Below, one piece after another: positions 1-4,893 of a stretch of 5,089 bases of DNA. The translations under genes and the position numbers were made by a program. The number at the start of each line of letters is the position of its first letter. Within the stretch, counting starts at the first letter, position 1. The stretch comes from Deltaproteobacteria bacterium. GTDB taxonomy: Bacteria > Desulfobacterota > Desulfobulbia > Desulfobulbales > BM004. The notes under the pieces were generated by a model. That model searched no databases and was not told the origin of the DNA. It was given only the letters and a program-made list of their open reading frames with translations. The stretch covers positions 1 to 5,089 of the forward strand of contig JAFDCR010000056.1 in NCBI GenBank assembly GCA_019312685.1. The letters are read 5' to 3'.

Positions 1-416
1 TGTTGTCCCGCTATTTTCTCGATTTCTTCCGGCAGCAGTATGCCAGAAACGAGATCATCGGCTTTTCCGAGGAGACGGAAAAGCTCCTCTATAACTACAA
101 CTGGCCGGGGAATATCAGGGAATTAAAAAATGTTATCGAACGGTGCGTTGTCCTGGAGAATGATGAATTGATAAGCCCCAAGCTTCTGCCCTTGGAAATC
201 AGCGGCAGCACGGTGACCACTTCGGAGTTTGTTGAAAGACGTAAAAGCATGCGGCTTCTCCTGCCGGAGGAAGGAATTTCTCTTGATGATGTTGAAAAGG
301 ATCTGATAAAACAGGCCCTTGACCGTACAGGCAACAACCAGACAAAAGCAGCCAAACTGCTCAATATCACCTATGACAGTCTGCGTTACCAGGTAAAGAA
401 ATTCGGCTTGATGTAA
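1..416 (+). CDS. Sigma-54-dependent transcriptional activator (NtrC family), 3' end only
   Basis: This is the C-terminal part of a bacterial enhancer-binding protein that uses ATP hydrolysis to open sigma-54 RNA polymerase complexes; the 5' end lies outside the window. About 137 codons are visible. The motif NWPGNIRELKNVIER (codons about 33-47) is the hallmark of the end of the AAA+ domain in this family. A linker follows, and then a Fis-type helix-turn-helix at about codons 95-137 (LDDVEKDLIKQAL, then NNQTKAAKLLNITYDSLRYQ), which binds enhancer DNA and ends the protein as usual. The sensor domain and the GAFTGA loop are not visible, so the input signal is unknown. The TTG at base 3 is simply an internal leucine codon. 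The gene converges on the minus-strand receiver-PilZ gene with 8 bases between stop codons and no clear terminator hairpin. The family assignment is secure; the exact orthologue is not. Confidence 0.95.
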   Translation, partial: LSRYFLDFFRQQYARNEIIGFSEETEKLLYNYNWPGNIRELKNVIERCVVLENDELISPKLLPLEISGSTVTTSEFVERRKSMRLLLPEEGISLDDVEKDLIKQALDRTGNNQTKAAKLLNITYDSLRYQVKKFGLM

Positions 417-424
417 AGAGCGGG

Positions 425-1117
425 TCAGGCAAAGCGTATCCCGATCCTGAAACATTCCTTATCTATCATTCTGCTCCAGGCGACGACCCCGATTCTGTAA
501 TTCATTTTTTCGTCAAAACCGATTACCTGGTTTTCTCTAAGAGGATAGGAGGTCAGCAGTCCGATGCCACCGTCGCTCTTGTCAATTACCTGCCCATTCA
601 AAGATAAACGGATTAAGTATCCCTCATGGATGACACTTGCTCCGAAATTTAACACCTCATTACAGGATGTTCTGTCATGTTTTCGTGATTTGGTTTCCGG
701 ATCGCTTTTGAAAAAATCGTTTTGGTCGGTTTTTTCCCCTTCTCCTGCCAGCACCAGCTTTACAATCTCTGTAACGTCGTTAAGGGCAAAAGGTTTGGCG
801 ATACAATAATCGGCCCCCTGGTCAACGACAGCCTGGTCATTATTGCTGAACTCCGGTGAATCAAGAGGATCAGCGGTCATCAGAATGACCTGGGTTTTGG
901 GGCAGATATCATTAATGACTTTTAATATACCGCCTTCATTTATCACGGAGAGCTGGACATCAAGAAGACATAAGTCGTATGGGCAAAAAGAAAGTTTTTC
1001 AATGGCCTCATTGGCTGAGTCTGCTGTTTTTACTTCACATCCGTCATCCTTTAAAGCTTTTGCCAGGCCATACAATATAAACTGGTCTTGGTCGACTACA
1101 AGAATATGTTTTTTCAT
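425..1117 (-). CDS. Response-regulator receiver domain fused to a PilZ domain
   Basis: A 230-residue cytoplasmic protein with two domains. Residues 1-125 form a CheY-like receiver: acidic residues D9 and D11, phospho-acceptor D53 in the run CLLDVQL, T81 (MTAD) and K108 (AKPF) are all in the expected places, so phosphorylation is probably intact. After a polar linker (about 126-143), residues 144-230 look like a PilZ domain: RKHDR (145-149) gives the RxxxR motif and DKSDGG (179-184) gives the D/NxSxxG motif, the two elements that bind cyclic di-GMP in this family, and the end (GVVAWSR, then FRIGIRF) is a typical PilZ beta-strand pattern. It probably couples a histidine kinase signal to cyclic-di-GMP-controlled surface behaviour such as exopolysaccharide output or motility; the exact target is not visible. 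No strong ribosome binding site precedes the ATG. A sigma-54-like promoter lies about 70 bases upstream. The kinase is not in the window. Confidence 0.9.
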   Translation of the reverse strand: MKKHILVVDQDQFILYGLAKALKDDGCEVKTADSANEAIEKLSFCPYDLCLLDVQLSVINEGGILKVINDICPKTQVILMTADPLDSPEFSNNDQAVVDQGADYCIAKPFALNDVTEIVKLVLAGEGEKTDQNDFFKSDPETKSRKHDRTSCNEVLNFGASVIHEGYLIRLSLNGQVIDKSDGGIGLLTSYPLRENQVIGFDEKMNYRIGVVAWSRMIDKECFRIGIRFA

Positions 1118-1184
1118 CCGTTGCTCATTGATATCAAATGATAATATTGTCTTACCAGCCTAAAACTGTCTAAATGAACCTTAA

Positions 1185-1200
1185 AGCAAAAATCAGGCCA
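1185..1200 (-). promoter_or_regulatory. Sigma-54 (-24/-12) promoter candidate for the receiver-PilZ gene
   Basis: On the minus strand these bases read TGGCCTGATTTTTGCT. Compared with the sigma-54 consensus TGGCACGRNNNTTGCW this differs only at two bases (CT in place of AC after TGGC). The invariant GG and GC are separated by exactly 10 bases. Transcription would start near base 1174, leaving a leader of about 57 bases before the ATG at 1117. The presence of a sigma-54 activator gene next door supports the reading. It is a match by eye; no scan of chance matches was done. Confidence 0.6.
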
Positions 1201-1300
1201 TTAACGTCATAATTTTAAAAAGGGAATTAAAAAGTAATAATTGAGTGGGGAAACAAACTGTTTTTTTATCTCATTCAATTCGGTTCTGAACCTTTAAAAC

Positions 1301-1323
1301 AGCAGATATCTATCAGCAGATAG
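1301..1323. repeat. Short direct and inverted repeat, possible activator site
   Basis: AGCAGATA occurs at 1301-1308 and again at 1315-1322, 14 bases apart. The second copy also forms a small dyad CTATC-AGCA-GATAG (1310-1323). The site lies roughly 125-150 bases upstream of the start predicted for the minus-strand sigma-54 promoter, a normal distance for an enhancer of an NtrC-type activator. The regulatory role is inference only. Confidence 0.3.
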
Positions 1324-1383
1324 GGATTTTGGCTAATACTGTTTGGGCATTTCACTATTTCTGGATCTGATAATGTTAAAACC

Positions 1384-1423
1384 TTCGAGGGTTCGTAAAT
1401 CTACAATTCTGCGGTTCATTATT
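1384..1423 (+). repeat. Left arm of the long inverted repeat flanking rmlA
   Basis: These 40 bases, beginning TTCGAGGGTTCG, match the reverse complement of 2624-2663 at 36 of 40 positions counted by eye. On both sides the arm is followed, moving towards rmlA, by a linker containing TTACTTT and then by a heptad array, so the whole rmlA gene sits between inverted composite arms of roughly 140-150 bases. Similarity continues weakly outside the arm. Confidence 0.8.
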
Positions 1424-1431
1424 CTTACTTT

Positions 1432-1536
1432 TGACTCCTTACTCCTTACTTCTAACTCCTCGCTCCACAGCACTCACTCCTTACCCCTGACTCCTGACTC
1501 TTCACTCCTAACTCCTCAACCCTCAGTCCTCCGTCT
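1432..1536 (-). repeat. Degenerate 7-bp tandem array (TNACTCC orientation) upstream of rmlA
   Basis: Fifteen consecutive 7-base units run without a single register shift: TGACTCC, TTACTCC, TTACTTC, TAACTCC, TCGCTCC and so on to TCAGTCC and TCCGTCT. Most keep the pattern T-N-A-C-T-C-C. The complementary strand reads GGAGTNA, the same unit type as the array after rmlA at 2522-2613. A T/C-rich tail continues to about 1562. Strict spacing with loose sequence suggests old tandem expansion followed by divergence. Confidence 0.9.
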
Positions 1537-1562
1537 TTTTTTCTCCTCTCTCCTCGCCCCTA

Positions 1563-1591
1563 TTGCCCTTAAACAAAAAAATGAGTATTAA
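1563..1591 (+). promoter_or_regulatory. Weak sigma-70-like promoter candidate for rmlA
   Basis: TTGCCC (1563-1568) and TATTAA (1586-1591) are separated by 17 bases and each matches the -35 and -10 consensus at four of six positions. The site lies in the AT-rich stretch just after the pyrimidine array, and the start would be about 50 bases before the rmlA ATG. AT-rich DNA gives such matches often, so this is only a candidate. Confidence 0.25.
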
Positions 1592-1639
1592 ATCATAAAT
1601 AATGAAACATTTTCTCAGTTATTATTAACAATTACCCAC

Positions 1640-1643
1640 AGGA
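1640..1643 (+). promoter_or_regulatory. Ribosome binding site of rmlA
   Basis: AGGA ends 6 bases before the ATG at 1650. This spacing supports ATG 1650 rather than the adjacent in-frame TTG at 1647, and the protein then begins MKGIILAGG as usual for RmlA. It is the only clear Shine-Dalgarno site in front of any of the rml genes in this window. Confidence 0.75.
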
Positions 1644-1649
1644 CGATTG

Positions 1650-2528
1650 ATGAAAGGAATTATACTGGCCGGTGGTTCCGGAACCCGGCTTTATCCAATC
1701 ACACGCTCGGTGAGCAAGCAGCTCATGCCGGTATACGACAAGCCCATGATCTACTATCCGATTGCCGTTCTCATGCTGGCAGGGATAAAGGATCTGCTTG
1801 TCATTACAACTCCGGAAGACCAGGAACAATTCAAGAAACTGTTGAATGACGGCTCCCAGTGGGGCATTTCCCTGCAATATGCCGTCCAACCTGAGCCGAA
1901 AGGGCTGGCCCAGGCATTCATCATCGGTGAAAAATTTATCGAGAAAGATCCGGTCTGCCTGATCCTGGGAGACAATATTTTCTTCGGCCATGGGCTCCCC
2001 GAACAAATCCAAAATGCTTCAAAAAGACAAAAGGGAGCAACCATATTCGGTTACTATGTCAGGACGCCCCAGCGTTATGGCGTCATCAGTTTTGACCAGG
2101 ATGGCAAAGTCCTTACTATTGAGGAAAAACCCTCTGAACCGAAATCAAACTTTGCCGTAACCGGCCTCTATTTCTATGATAACGATGTGGTGGAGATTGC
2201 CAAGACAATAAAACCGTCACCGAGGGGGGAACTGGAAATAACGGATGTCAATAATGCCTATCTGGACCGGGGCGAACTGCATGTTGAGCTTATAGGCCGC
2301 GGCGCTGCCTGGCTGGATACCGGCACCCACGAATCACTGCTCGATGCCGCCAATTTCATCAAGGTTGTCGAGGACCGTCAGGGGCTGAAGATCGCCTGCC
2401 TTGAAGAAATTGCCTACCGACTGGGATATATAAATGCCGAACAGGTCCGGGAAATTGCCGAACCCTTGGCTCAGAACAGTTACGGTCAATATCTACTCCA
2501 CCTCATGAAAACAGAAAACTGGAAGTGA
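1650..2528 (+). CDS. rmlA: Glucose-1-phosphate thymidylyltransferase RmlA
   Basis: This enzyme makes dTDP-glucose from glucose-1-phosphate and dTTP, the first and feedback-controlled step of dTDP-L-rhamnose synthesis in the cytoplasm. The protein has 292 residues, the normal family length. The nucleotide-binding signature GGSGTRL is at 8-14 with R13, followed by K23 in SKQLMPVYDKP. The metal-binding aspartates are D108 (LGDN) and D223 (WLDTGT), and EEKP at 158-161 supplies K160; these correspond to residues known in Pseudomonas RmlA with an offset of two. GLYFYD (172-177) and GELEITDVN (193-201) are also typical. I chose ATG 1650 because of the AGGA site and the conserved N-terminus. The TGA stop (2526-2528) is the last three bases of the first 7-bp unit of the downstream array, so coding and repeat overlap by a few bases. 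The gene is the first of the rml set and is bracketed by inverted repeats. Confidence 0.97.
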   Translation: MKGIILAGGSGTRLYPITRSVSKQLMPVYDKPMIYYPIAVLMLAGIKDLLVITTPEDQEQFKKLLNDGSQWGISLQYAVQPEPKGLAQAFIIGEKFIEKDPVCLILGDNIFFGHGLPEQIQNASKRQKGATIFGYYVRTPQRYGVISFDQDGKVLTIEEKPSEPKSNFAVTGLYFYDNDVVEIAKTIKPSPRGELEITDVNNAYLDRGELHVELIGRGAAWLDTGTHESLLDAANFIKVVEDRQGLKIACLEEIAYRLGYINAEQVREIAEPLAQNSYGQYLLHLMKTENWK

Positions 2529-2613
2529 GGAGTGAAGAGTTAGATATAAGGACTGAGGACGGAGGACTGAGGTATGAGGTGTGAGGTGTGAGAAGTAAAG
2601 GAGTCAGGAGCAG
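2522..2613 (+). repeat. Degenerate 7-bp tandem array (GGACTGA orientation) after rmlA
   Basis: Units in phase from 2522: GAAGTGA, GGAGTGA, AGAGTTA, GATATAA, GGACTGA, GGACGGA, GGACTGA, GGTATGA, GGTGTGA, GGTGTGA, GAAGTAA. After one extra base (2599) come GGAGTCA and GGAGCAG. The first unit contains the rmlA stop codon. The array is in inverted orientation to the one upstream of rmlA (1432-1536) and to the one before rmlC (2774-2808). Confidence 0.9.
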
Positions 2614-2623
2614 AAAGTAAAAA

Positions 2624-2663
2624 AATAACGAACCGCAGAACCGTAGATTTAAGAACCCTCGAA
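2624..2663 (-). repeat. Right arm of the long inverted repeat flanking rmlA; also an 8-bp GAACC repeat
   Basis: This arm matches the reverse complement of 1384-1423 at 36 of 40 positions. Read on the plus strand it is itself internally repetitive with roughly 8-base spacing: GAACCGCA, GAACCGTA, GATTTAA, GAACCCTC, GAACTGTT (from 2630 to about 2668). A looser continuation (ACCGGAAC, ACCGGAAT) follows at about 2682-2697. Confidence 0.75.
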
Positions 2664-2773
2664 CTGTTTTGAAATTAGAATACCGGAACACCGGAATTAT
2701 CTAATGAATGATGGAACAAAGGAATAATGAGGACAAGATATGGAGGTTGGAGCTTGAAAGGAATAAAGTTTTA

Positions 2774-2808
2774 AACCTCCTCGCTCATTACCCCTAACAC
2801 CTTACTAA
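2774..2808 (-). repeat. Degenerate 7-bp array (TCAGTCC orientation) before rmlC
   Basis: Five units can be placed in register: AACCTCC, TCGCTCA, TTACCCC, TAACACC, TTACTAA. They end 8 bases before the rmlC ATG and occupy the place where a ribosome binding site would be expected. This is the most degenerate of the arrays; its identification rests on the same orientation and position as the clearer ones before rmlA, rmlD and rmlB. Confidence 0.6.
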
Positions 2809-2816
2809 AAAAGAAA

Positions 2817-3365
2817 ATGAAATTTTCTCCTACGAAGCTGCCTGACGTCATACTTGTGGAACCTGATGTTTTCGGGGACAACCGTGGATTTTTCATGGAA
2901 ACCTGGCATGCGGAGAAGTTTGCCAAAGGCGGGATAGTTGCCGATTTTGTCCAGGACAACCACAGCCGCTCCGGCCAGGGAATTCTCCGGGGCCTGCATT
3001 ACCAGATTAATAATCCCCAGGGCAAGCTGGTGCGGGTCTTAAACGGCGAAGTCTTTGATGTTGCGGTTGACCTGCGGAAAAATTCCCCTACCTTTGGAAA
3101 ATGGATCGGGATACACCTCAGTGCAGAAAATAAGAAGATGCTCTGGGTTCCGCCCGGTTTTGCCCACGGCTTTTATGTGATCAGCCCCCAGGCGGATTTC
3201 TTTTACAAATGCACGGAGTTCTACACCCCTGAAAACGAACGGGCAATCCTCTGGAATGATCCGGACCTGGCCATTGACTGGCCGCTTGTTGAGGGGAAAA
3301 AGCCTGTTCTGGCTCCCAAGGATGAAGCAGCGCTCCCCTTTAATGAGGCGGAATATTTTGATTAA
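2817..3365 (+). CDS. rmlC: dTDP-4-dehydrorhamnose 3,5-epimerase RmlC
   Basis: This enzyme epimerises C3 and C5 of dTDP-4-keto-6-deoxyglucose, the third step to dTDP-L-rhamnose. It is a cytoplasmic cupin-fold protein, normally a dimer. The 182-residue length is normal for the family. Visible landmarks are R23 and E28 near the start, QDNHS at 46-50, R58 and catalytic base H61 in LRGLHYQ, K70, the VPPGFAHGF stretch (111-119), Y130 in FFYKCTEFY (expected proton donor) and D169 in PKDE, the partner of the catalytic histidine. LRGLHYQ and PPGFAHGF are diagnostic. The ATG at 2817 gives the usual N-terminus, but the region before it is only A-rich with no clear Shine-Dalgarno site and follows a 7-bp array. 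The gene stops with TAA 10 bases before the next array. It lies between rmlA and rmlD on the same strand. Confidence 0.97.
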   Translation: MKFSPTKLPDVILVEPDVFGDNRGFFMETWHAEKFAKGGIVADFVQDNHSRSGQGILRGLHYQINNPQGKLVRVLNGEVFDVAVDLRKNSPTFGKWIGIHLSAENKKMLWVPPGFAHGFYVISPQADFFYKCTEFYTPENERAILWNDPDLAIDWPLVEGKKPVLAPKDEAALPFNEAEYFD

Positions 3366-3375
3366 AAGTTAAAAA

Positions 3376-3400
3376 GGACTCTGGACTGAGGACTGAGGAC
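3376..3400 (+). repeat. 7-bp array (GGACTGA orientation) after rmlC, left arm of a hairpin
   Basis: Units GGACTCT, GGACTGA, GGACTGA and a partial GGAC begin 10 bases after the rmlC stop. Bases 3376-3391 match the reverse complement of 3448-3463 at 15 of 16 positions, so a transcript of the rmlC-rmlD gap could fold into a 16-bp stem with one mismatch around a 56-base A/T-rich loop. Confidence 0.85.
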
Positions 3401-3449
3401 AAAAACAAAAAACTTAAAGATGAAAAATGTTTTTTTTAATTTCTTTACC

Positions 3450-3477
3450 TCAGTCCACAGTCCTTGGGCCTTAGTCT
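3450..3477 (-). repeat. 7-bp array (TCAGTCC orientation) before rmlD, right arm of a hairpin
   Basis: Four units in register: TCAGTCC, ACAGTCC, TTGGGCC, TTAGTCT. Together with the preceding bases 3448-3449 they form the right arm of the hairpin described for 3376-3391. The array ends 13 bases before the rmlD ATG. The TTG at 3464, a possible earlier in-frame start of rmlD, is part of this array. Confidence 0.8.
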
Positions 3478-3490
3478 ATATAGTTTAAAC

Positions 3491-4372
3491 ATGAAAGTTT
3501 TAATTACAGGCGCAAACGGCCAGCTCGGCTGGGAATTGCAACGAGCAAGACCGAATGGATTTGAGATTATCGCCCTCGATATTCAAGAGATGGATATTAC
3601 CGACAGCCCAGCAGTTGCGACTGTGATCCAGGAATATCAGCCTGACCTGATAATCAACACTGCAGCCTATACTGCCGTCGATAAAGCTGAAGAAGATAAA
3701 GACAAGGCTTTCGCAATAAATGCAAATGGTGCAGCTTATATTGCCAAGGCCGCTCAGGGTTGCCGGGCCCGCTTGATTCACATCTCAACTGATTTTGTTT
3801 TTGACGGGACAAAATCCCAACCCTACCGGCCCGGCGACAGGACAAACCCGATAAGCGTTTATGGTGCCAGCAAGCTGCAGGGCGAGCTGGATGTTTTGGC
3901 CAAAACCATGAACAGCGCCCTCATCCTGCGAACCGGCTGGTTGTATTCAGTCCACGGCAGCAACTTTGTAAAAACCATGCTGAAACTTATGGCAGAAAAA
4001 GAAGAGTTACGCGTTATCGCAGACCAGACAGGCACCCCGACCTGGGCCGGAGATTTTGCCAGGGCAATTTATCGCTTTGCCGACATCCCGGATATAAAGG
4101 GCATTTACCACTGGGCCGACGCCGGGACCGCCAGCTGGTTTGATTTTGCCGTGGCAATCCAGGAAGAGGCTTTCAAACTGGGCCTTTTAAAAATTCGTAT
4201 CCCGGTTAAACCGATCCGGACAGAGGAGTATCCGACCCCGGCAAAACGTCCTGCATACAGCGTGCTTGACAAATCCTCAACATGGAAAACCCTGGGGTAC
4301 AAGGCCTCCCACTGGCGGGATTCATTACGGCGTATGCTTGAAGAATTGAAAGAAGTAAGGTCTGAGGTCTGA
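3491..4372 (+). CDS. rmlD: dTDP-4-dehydrorhamnose reductase RmlD
   Basis: This NAD(P)H-dependent short-chain dehydrogenase reduces dTDP-4-keto-L-rhamnose to dTDP-L-rhamnose, the last step of the pathway, in the cytoplasm. From ATG 3491 the protein has 293 residues, normal for the family. The Rossmann motif GANGQLG is at 7-13. The catalytic triad is T100 (in STDFVFDG) with Y124 and K128 (YGASK). RTGWLYS (147-153), TPTWAGD (182-188) and RPAYSVLD (253-260) are typical RmlD segments. I prefer ATG 3491 to the in-frame TTG at 3464, because it gives the standard MKVLITGANGQLG start and the nine extra residues would be encoded by repeat DNA. No Shine-Dalgarno site is visible. At the other end, the last residues (about RSEV) and the TGA stop at 4370-4372 are encoded by the first two units of the GGTCTGA array, so the native C-terminus may have been altered slightly. 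Confidence 0.96.
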   Translation: MKVLITGANGQLGWELQRARPNGFEIIALDIQEMDITDSPAVATVIQEYQPDLIINTAAYTAVDKAEEDKDKAFAINANGAAYIAKAAQGCRARLIHISTDFVFDGTKSQPYRPGDRTNPISVYGASKLQGELDVLAKTMNSALILRTGWLYSVHGSNFVKTMLKLMAEKEELRVIADQTGTPTWAGDFARAIYRFADIPDIKGIYHWADAGTASWFDFAVAIQEEAFKLGLLKIRIPVKPIRTEEYPTPAKRPAYSVLDKSSTWKTLGYKASHWRDSLRRMLEELKEVRSEV

Positions 4373-4428
4373 GGTCTGAGGTCTGAGGTCTGAGGTCTGA
4401 GGTCTGAGGTCTGAGGTCTGAGGTCTGA
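4359..4428 (+). repeat. Perfect heptanucleotide array, 10 copies of GGTCTGA
   Basis: Ten identical tandem copies fill 70 bases without a mismatch, overlapping the last codons and stop of rmlD. Because 7 is not a multiple of 3, any three consecutive copies carry TGA in all three plus-strand frames, so the array stops translation in every frame. The complementary strand (TCAGACC) is open in all frames. Each junction contains TGAGGT, similar to part of a Shine-Dalgarno sequence. Perfect identity, compared with the degenerate arrays elsewhere, suggests recent expansion and likely copy-number variation. Confidence 0.98.
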
Positions 4429-4473
4429 AAAAGACTATAACTTTTAGGAGTTCTTTGAGCTATATTATAGCGT

Positions 4474-4854
4474 ATGAAAAAGATAACAAAATTTGAAGAC
4501 CTCATTGCCTGGCAAAAGGCAAGAGAACTTACAAAAGAAATATATACTGTATCTACCAGTAGCAGATTTGAGAAAGATTTTGGTCTGAGAAGTCAAATAC
4601 AACGCGCCTGCGTTTCAGTCATGTCAAACATTGCAGAAGGGTTTGAGAGGGCTGGCCGTGCAGAATTCCATCAATTTCTGGTTATAGCAAAAGGTTCATG
4701 TGCTGAAGTCAAATCACATCTATATGTTGCATACGACGTTGGATATATATCGAAAAAAAAGTTTGAAAAAGTAAAAATGTTAGTAGAGGAAGTTTCTCAA
4801 ATAATCGGCGGCTTGCGTTCAGCCATACAAAAACAAAGAGATGTACAAAAATGA
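4474..4854 (+). CDS. Four-helix-bundle protein of the 23S rRNA intervening-sequence family
   Basis: A 126-residue protein of the family first seen inside 23S rRNA intervening sequences (S23/IVP); the Avd accessory proteins of diversity-generating retroelements share this fold. The four predicted helices are at about 7-28 (FEDLIAWQKARELTKEIY), 34-60 (containing the diagnostic SNIAEGFER), 64-90 (EFHQFLVIAKGSCAEVKSHL) and 94-121. Length and motifs are complete. The biochemical role of stand-alone members is not established; a nucleic-acid-binding or scaffolding role is only inferred from positively charged relatives. No close Shine-Dalgarno site is visible; an AGGAG at 4446-4450 lies 23 bases upstream, too far for ordinary use. 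The gene is bounded by GGTCTGA copies on the left and TCAGTCC copies on the right and interrupts the rml gene set. By eye its sequence is richer in A/T than the rml genes, which suggests separate origin. Confidence 0.9.
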   Translation: MKKITKFEDLIAWQKARELTKEIYTVSTSSRFEKDFGLRSQIQRACVSVMSNIAEGFERAGRAEFHQFLVIAKGSCAEVKSHLYVAYDVGYISKKKFEKVKMLVEEVSQIIGGLRSAIQKQRDVQK

Positions 4855-4858
4855 TAGC

Positions 4859-4893
4859 TCAGTCCTCTGACCATACCCCTCAGTCCTCAGTCC
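4859..4893 (-). repeat. 7-bp array (TCAGTCC orientation) between the four-helix gene and rmlB
   Basis: Five units in register: TCAGTCC, TCTGACC, ATACCCC, TCAGTCC, TCAGTCC, followed by ACCAAAA. The array starts 4 bases after the stop of the four-helix-bundle gene and runs to within a few bases of the second expected codon of rmlB, occupying the place of its ribosome binding site and start codon. It is inverted with respect to the 4359-4428 array, so the two bracket the four-helix-bundle gene. Confidence 0.88.

Larger units (their letters stand above)
1118..1646. other. Divergent intergenic region between receiver-PilZ and rmlA
   Basis: This gap of about 529 bases separates the minus-strand receiver-PilZ gene from the plus-strand rml genes. 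I see no convincing gene in it. From left to right it holds the sigma-54 promoter candidate (1185-1200, minus strand), an AT-rich stretch, a direct repeat of AGCAGATA (1301-1308 and 1315-1322), one arm of a long inverted repeat (1384-1423), a 7-bp periodic pyrimidine array (1432-1536) with a T/C-rich tail to about 1562, a weak sigma-70-like promoter, and the rmlA ribosome binding site. The open frame through 1343-1591 is low-complexity translation of the array. Confidence 0.8.

Noticed and set aside
414..452. Bidirectional terminator between the two convergent genes
   Set aside because: Only very short complementary runs (such as TCAGG with CCTGA) are present, without a U run on either side.
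564..1163. Plus-strand open frames at 564-809 and 843-1163
   Set aside because: They are shadows opposite the receiver-PilZ gene, which has convincing domain motifs on the minus strand.
1333..1352. Sigma-54 promoter on the plus strand for rmlA (TTGGCTAATACTGTTTGGGC)
   Set aside because: After GG and 10 bases the sequence is not GC, so the essential -12 element is missing.
1343..1591. Plus-strand open frame rich in serine, leucine and threonine upstream of rmlA
   Set aside because: It consists mostly of the 7-bp pyrimidine array read as protein, with no family motif and no ribosome binding site.
2503..2691. Minus-strand open frame after rmlA
   Set aside because: Same artefact: low-complexity leucine/serine/threonine translation of the complement of the GGACTGA-type array.
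3464..3490. Earlier TTG start of rmlD
   Set aside because: The nine added residues come from repeat DNA, and the family normally begins at the ATG-encoded MKVLITGANGQLG.
4359..4428. CRISPR array
   Set aside because: The units are 7 bases long and directly adjacent, with no spacers and no cas genes.
4446..4450. AGGAG as ribosome binding site of the four-helix-bundle gene
   Set aside because: It ends 23 bases before the ATG, well beyond the normal spacing, and there is no in-frame start nearer to it that gives a better protein.
4206..4505. Minus-strand open frame with a repeating SDLRPQT peptide
   Set aside because: It is the translation of the TCAGACC complement of the perfect array plus the antisense of rmlD; the complement has no stop in any frame, so long open frames arise automatically.
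4474..4854. Diversity-generating retroelement (because Avd has the same fold)
   Set aside because: No reverse transcriptase and no template/variable repeat pair are visible in the window; the repeats here are short tandem heptads.
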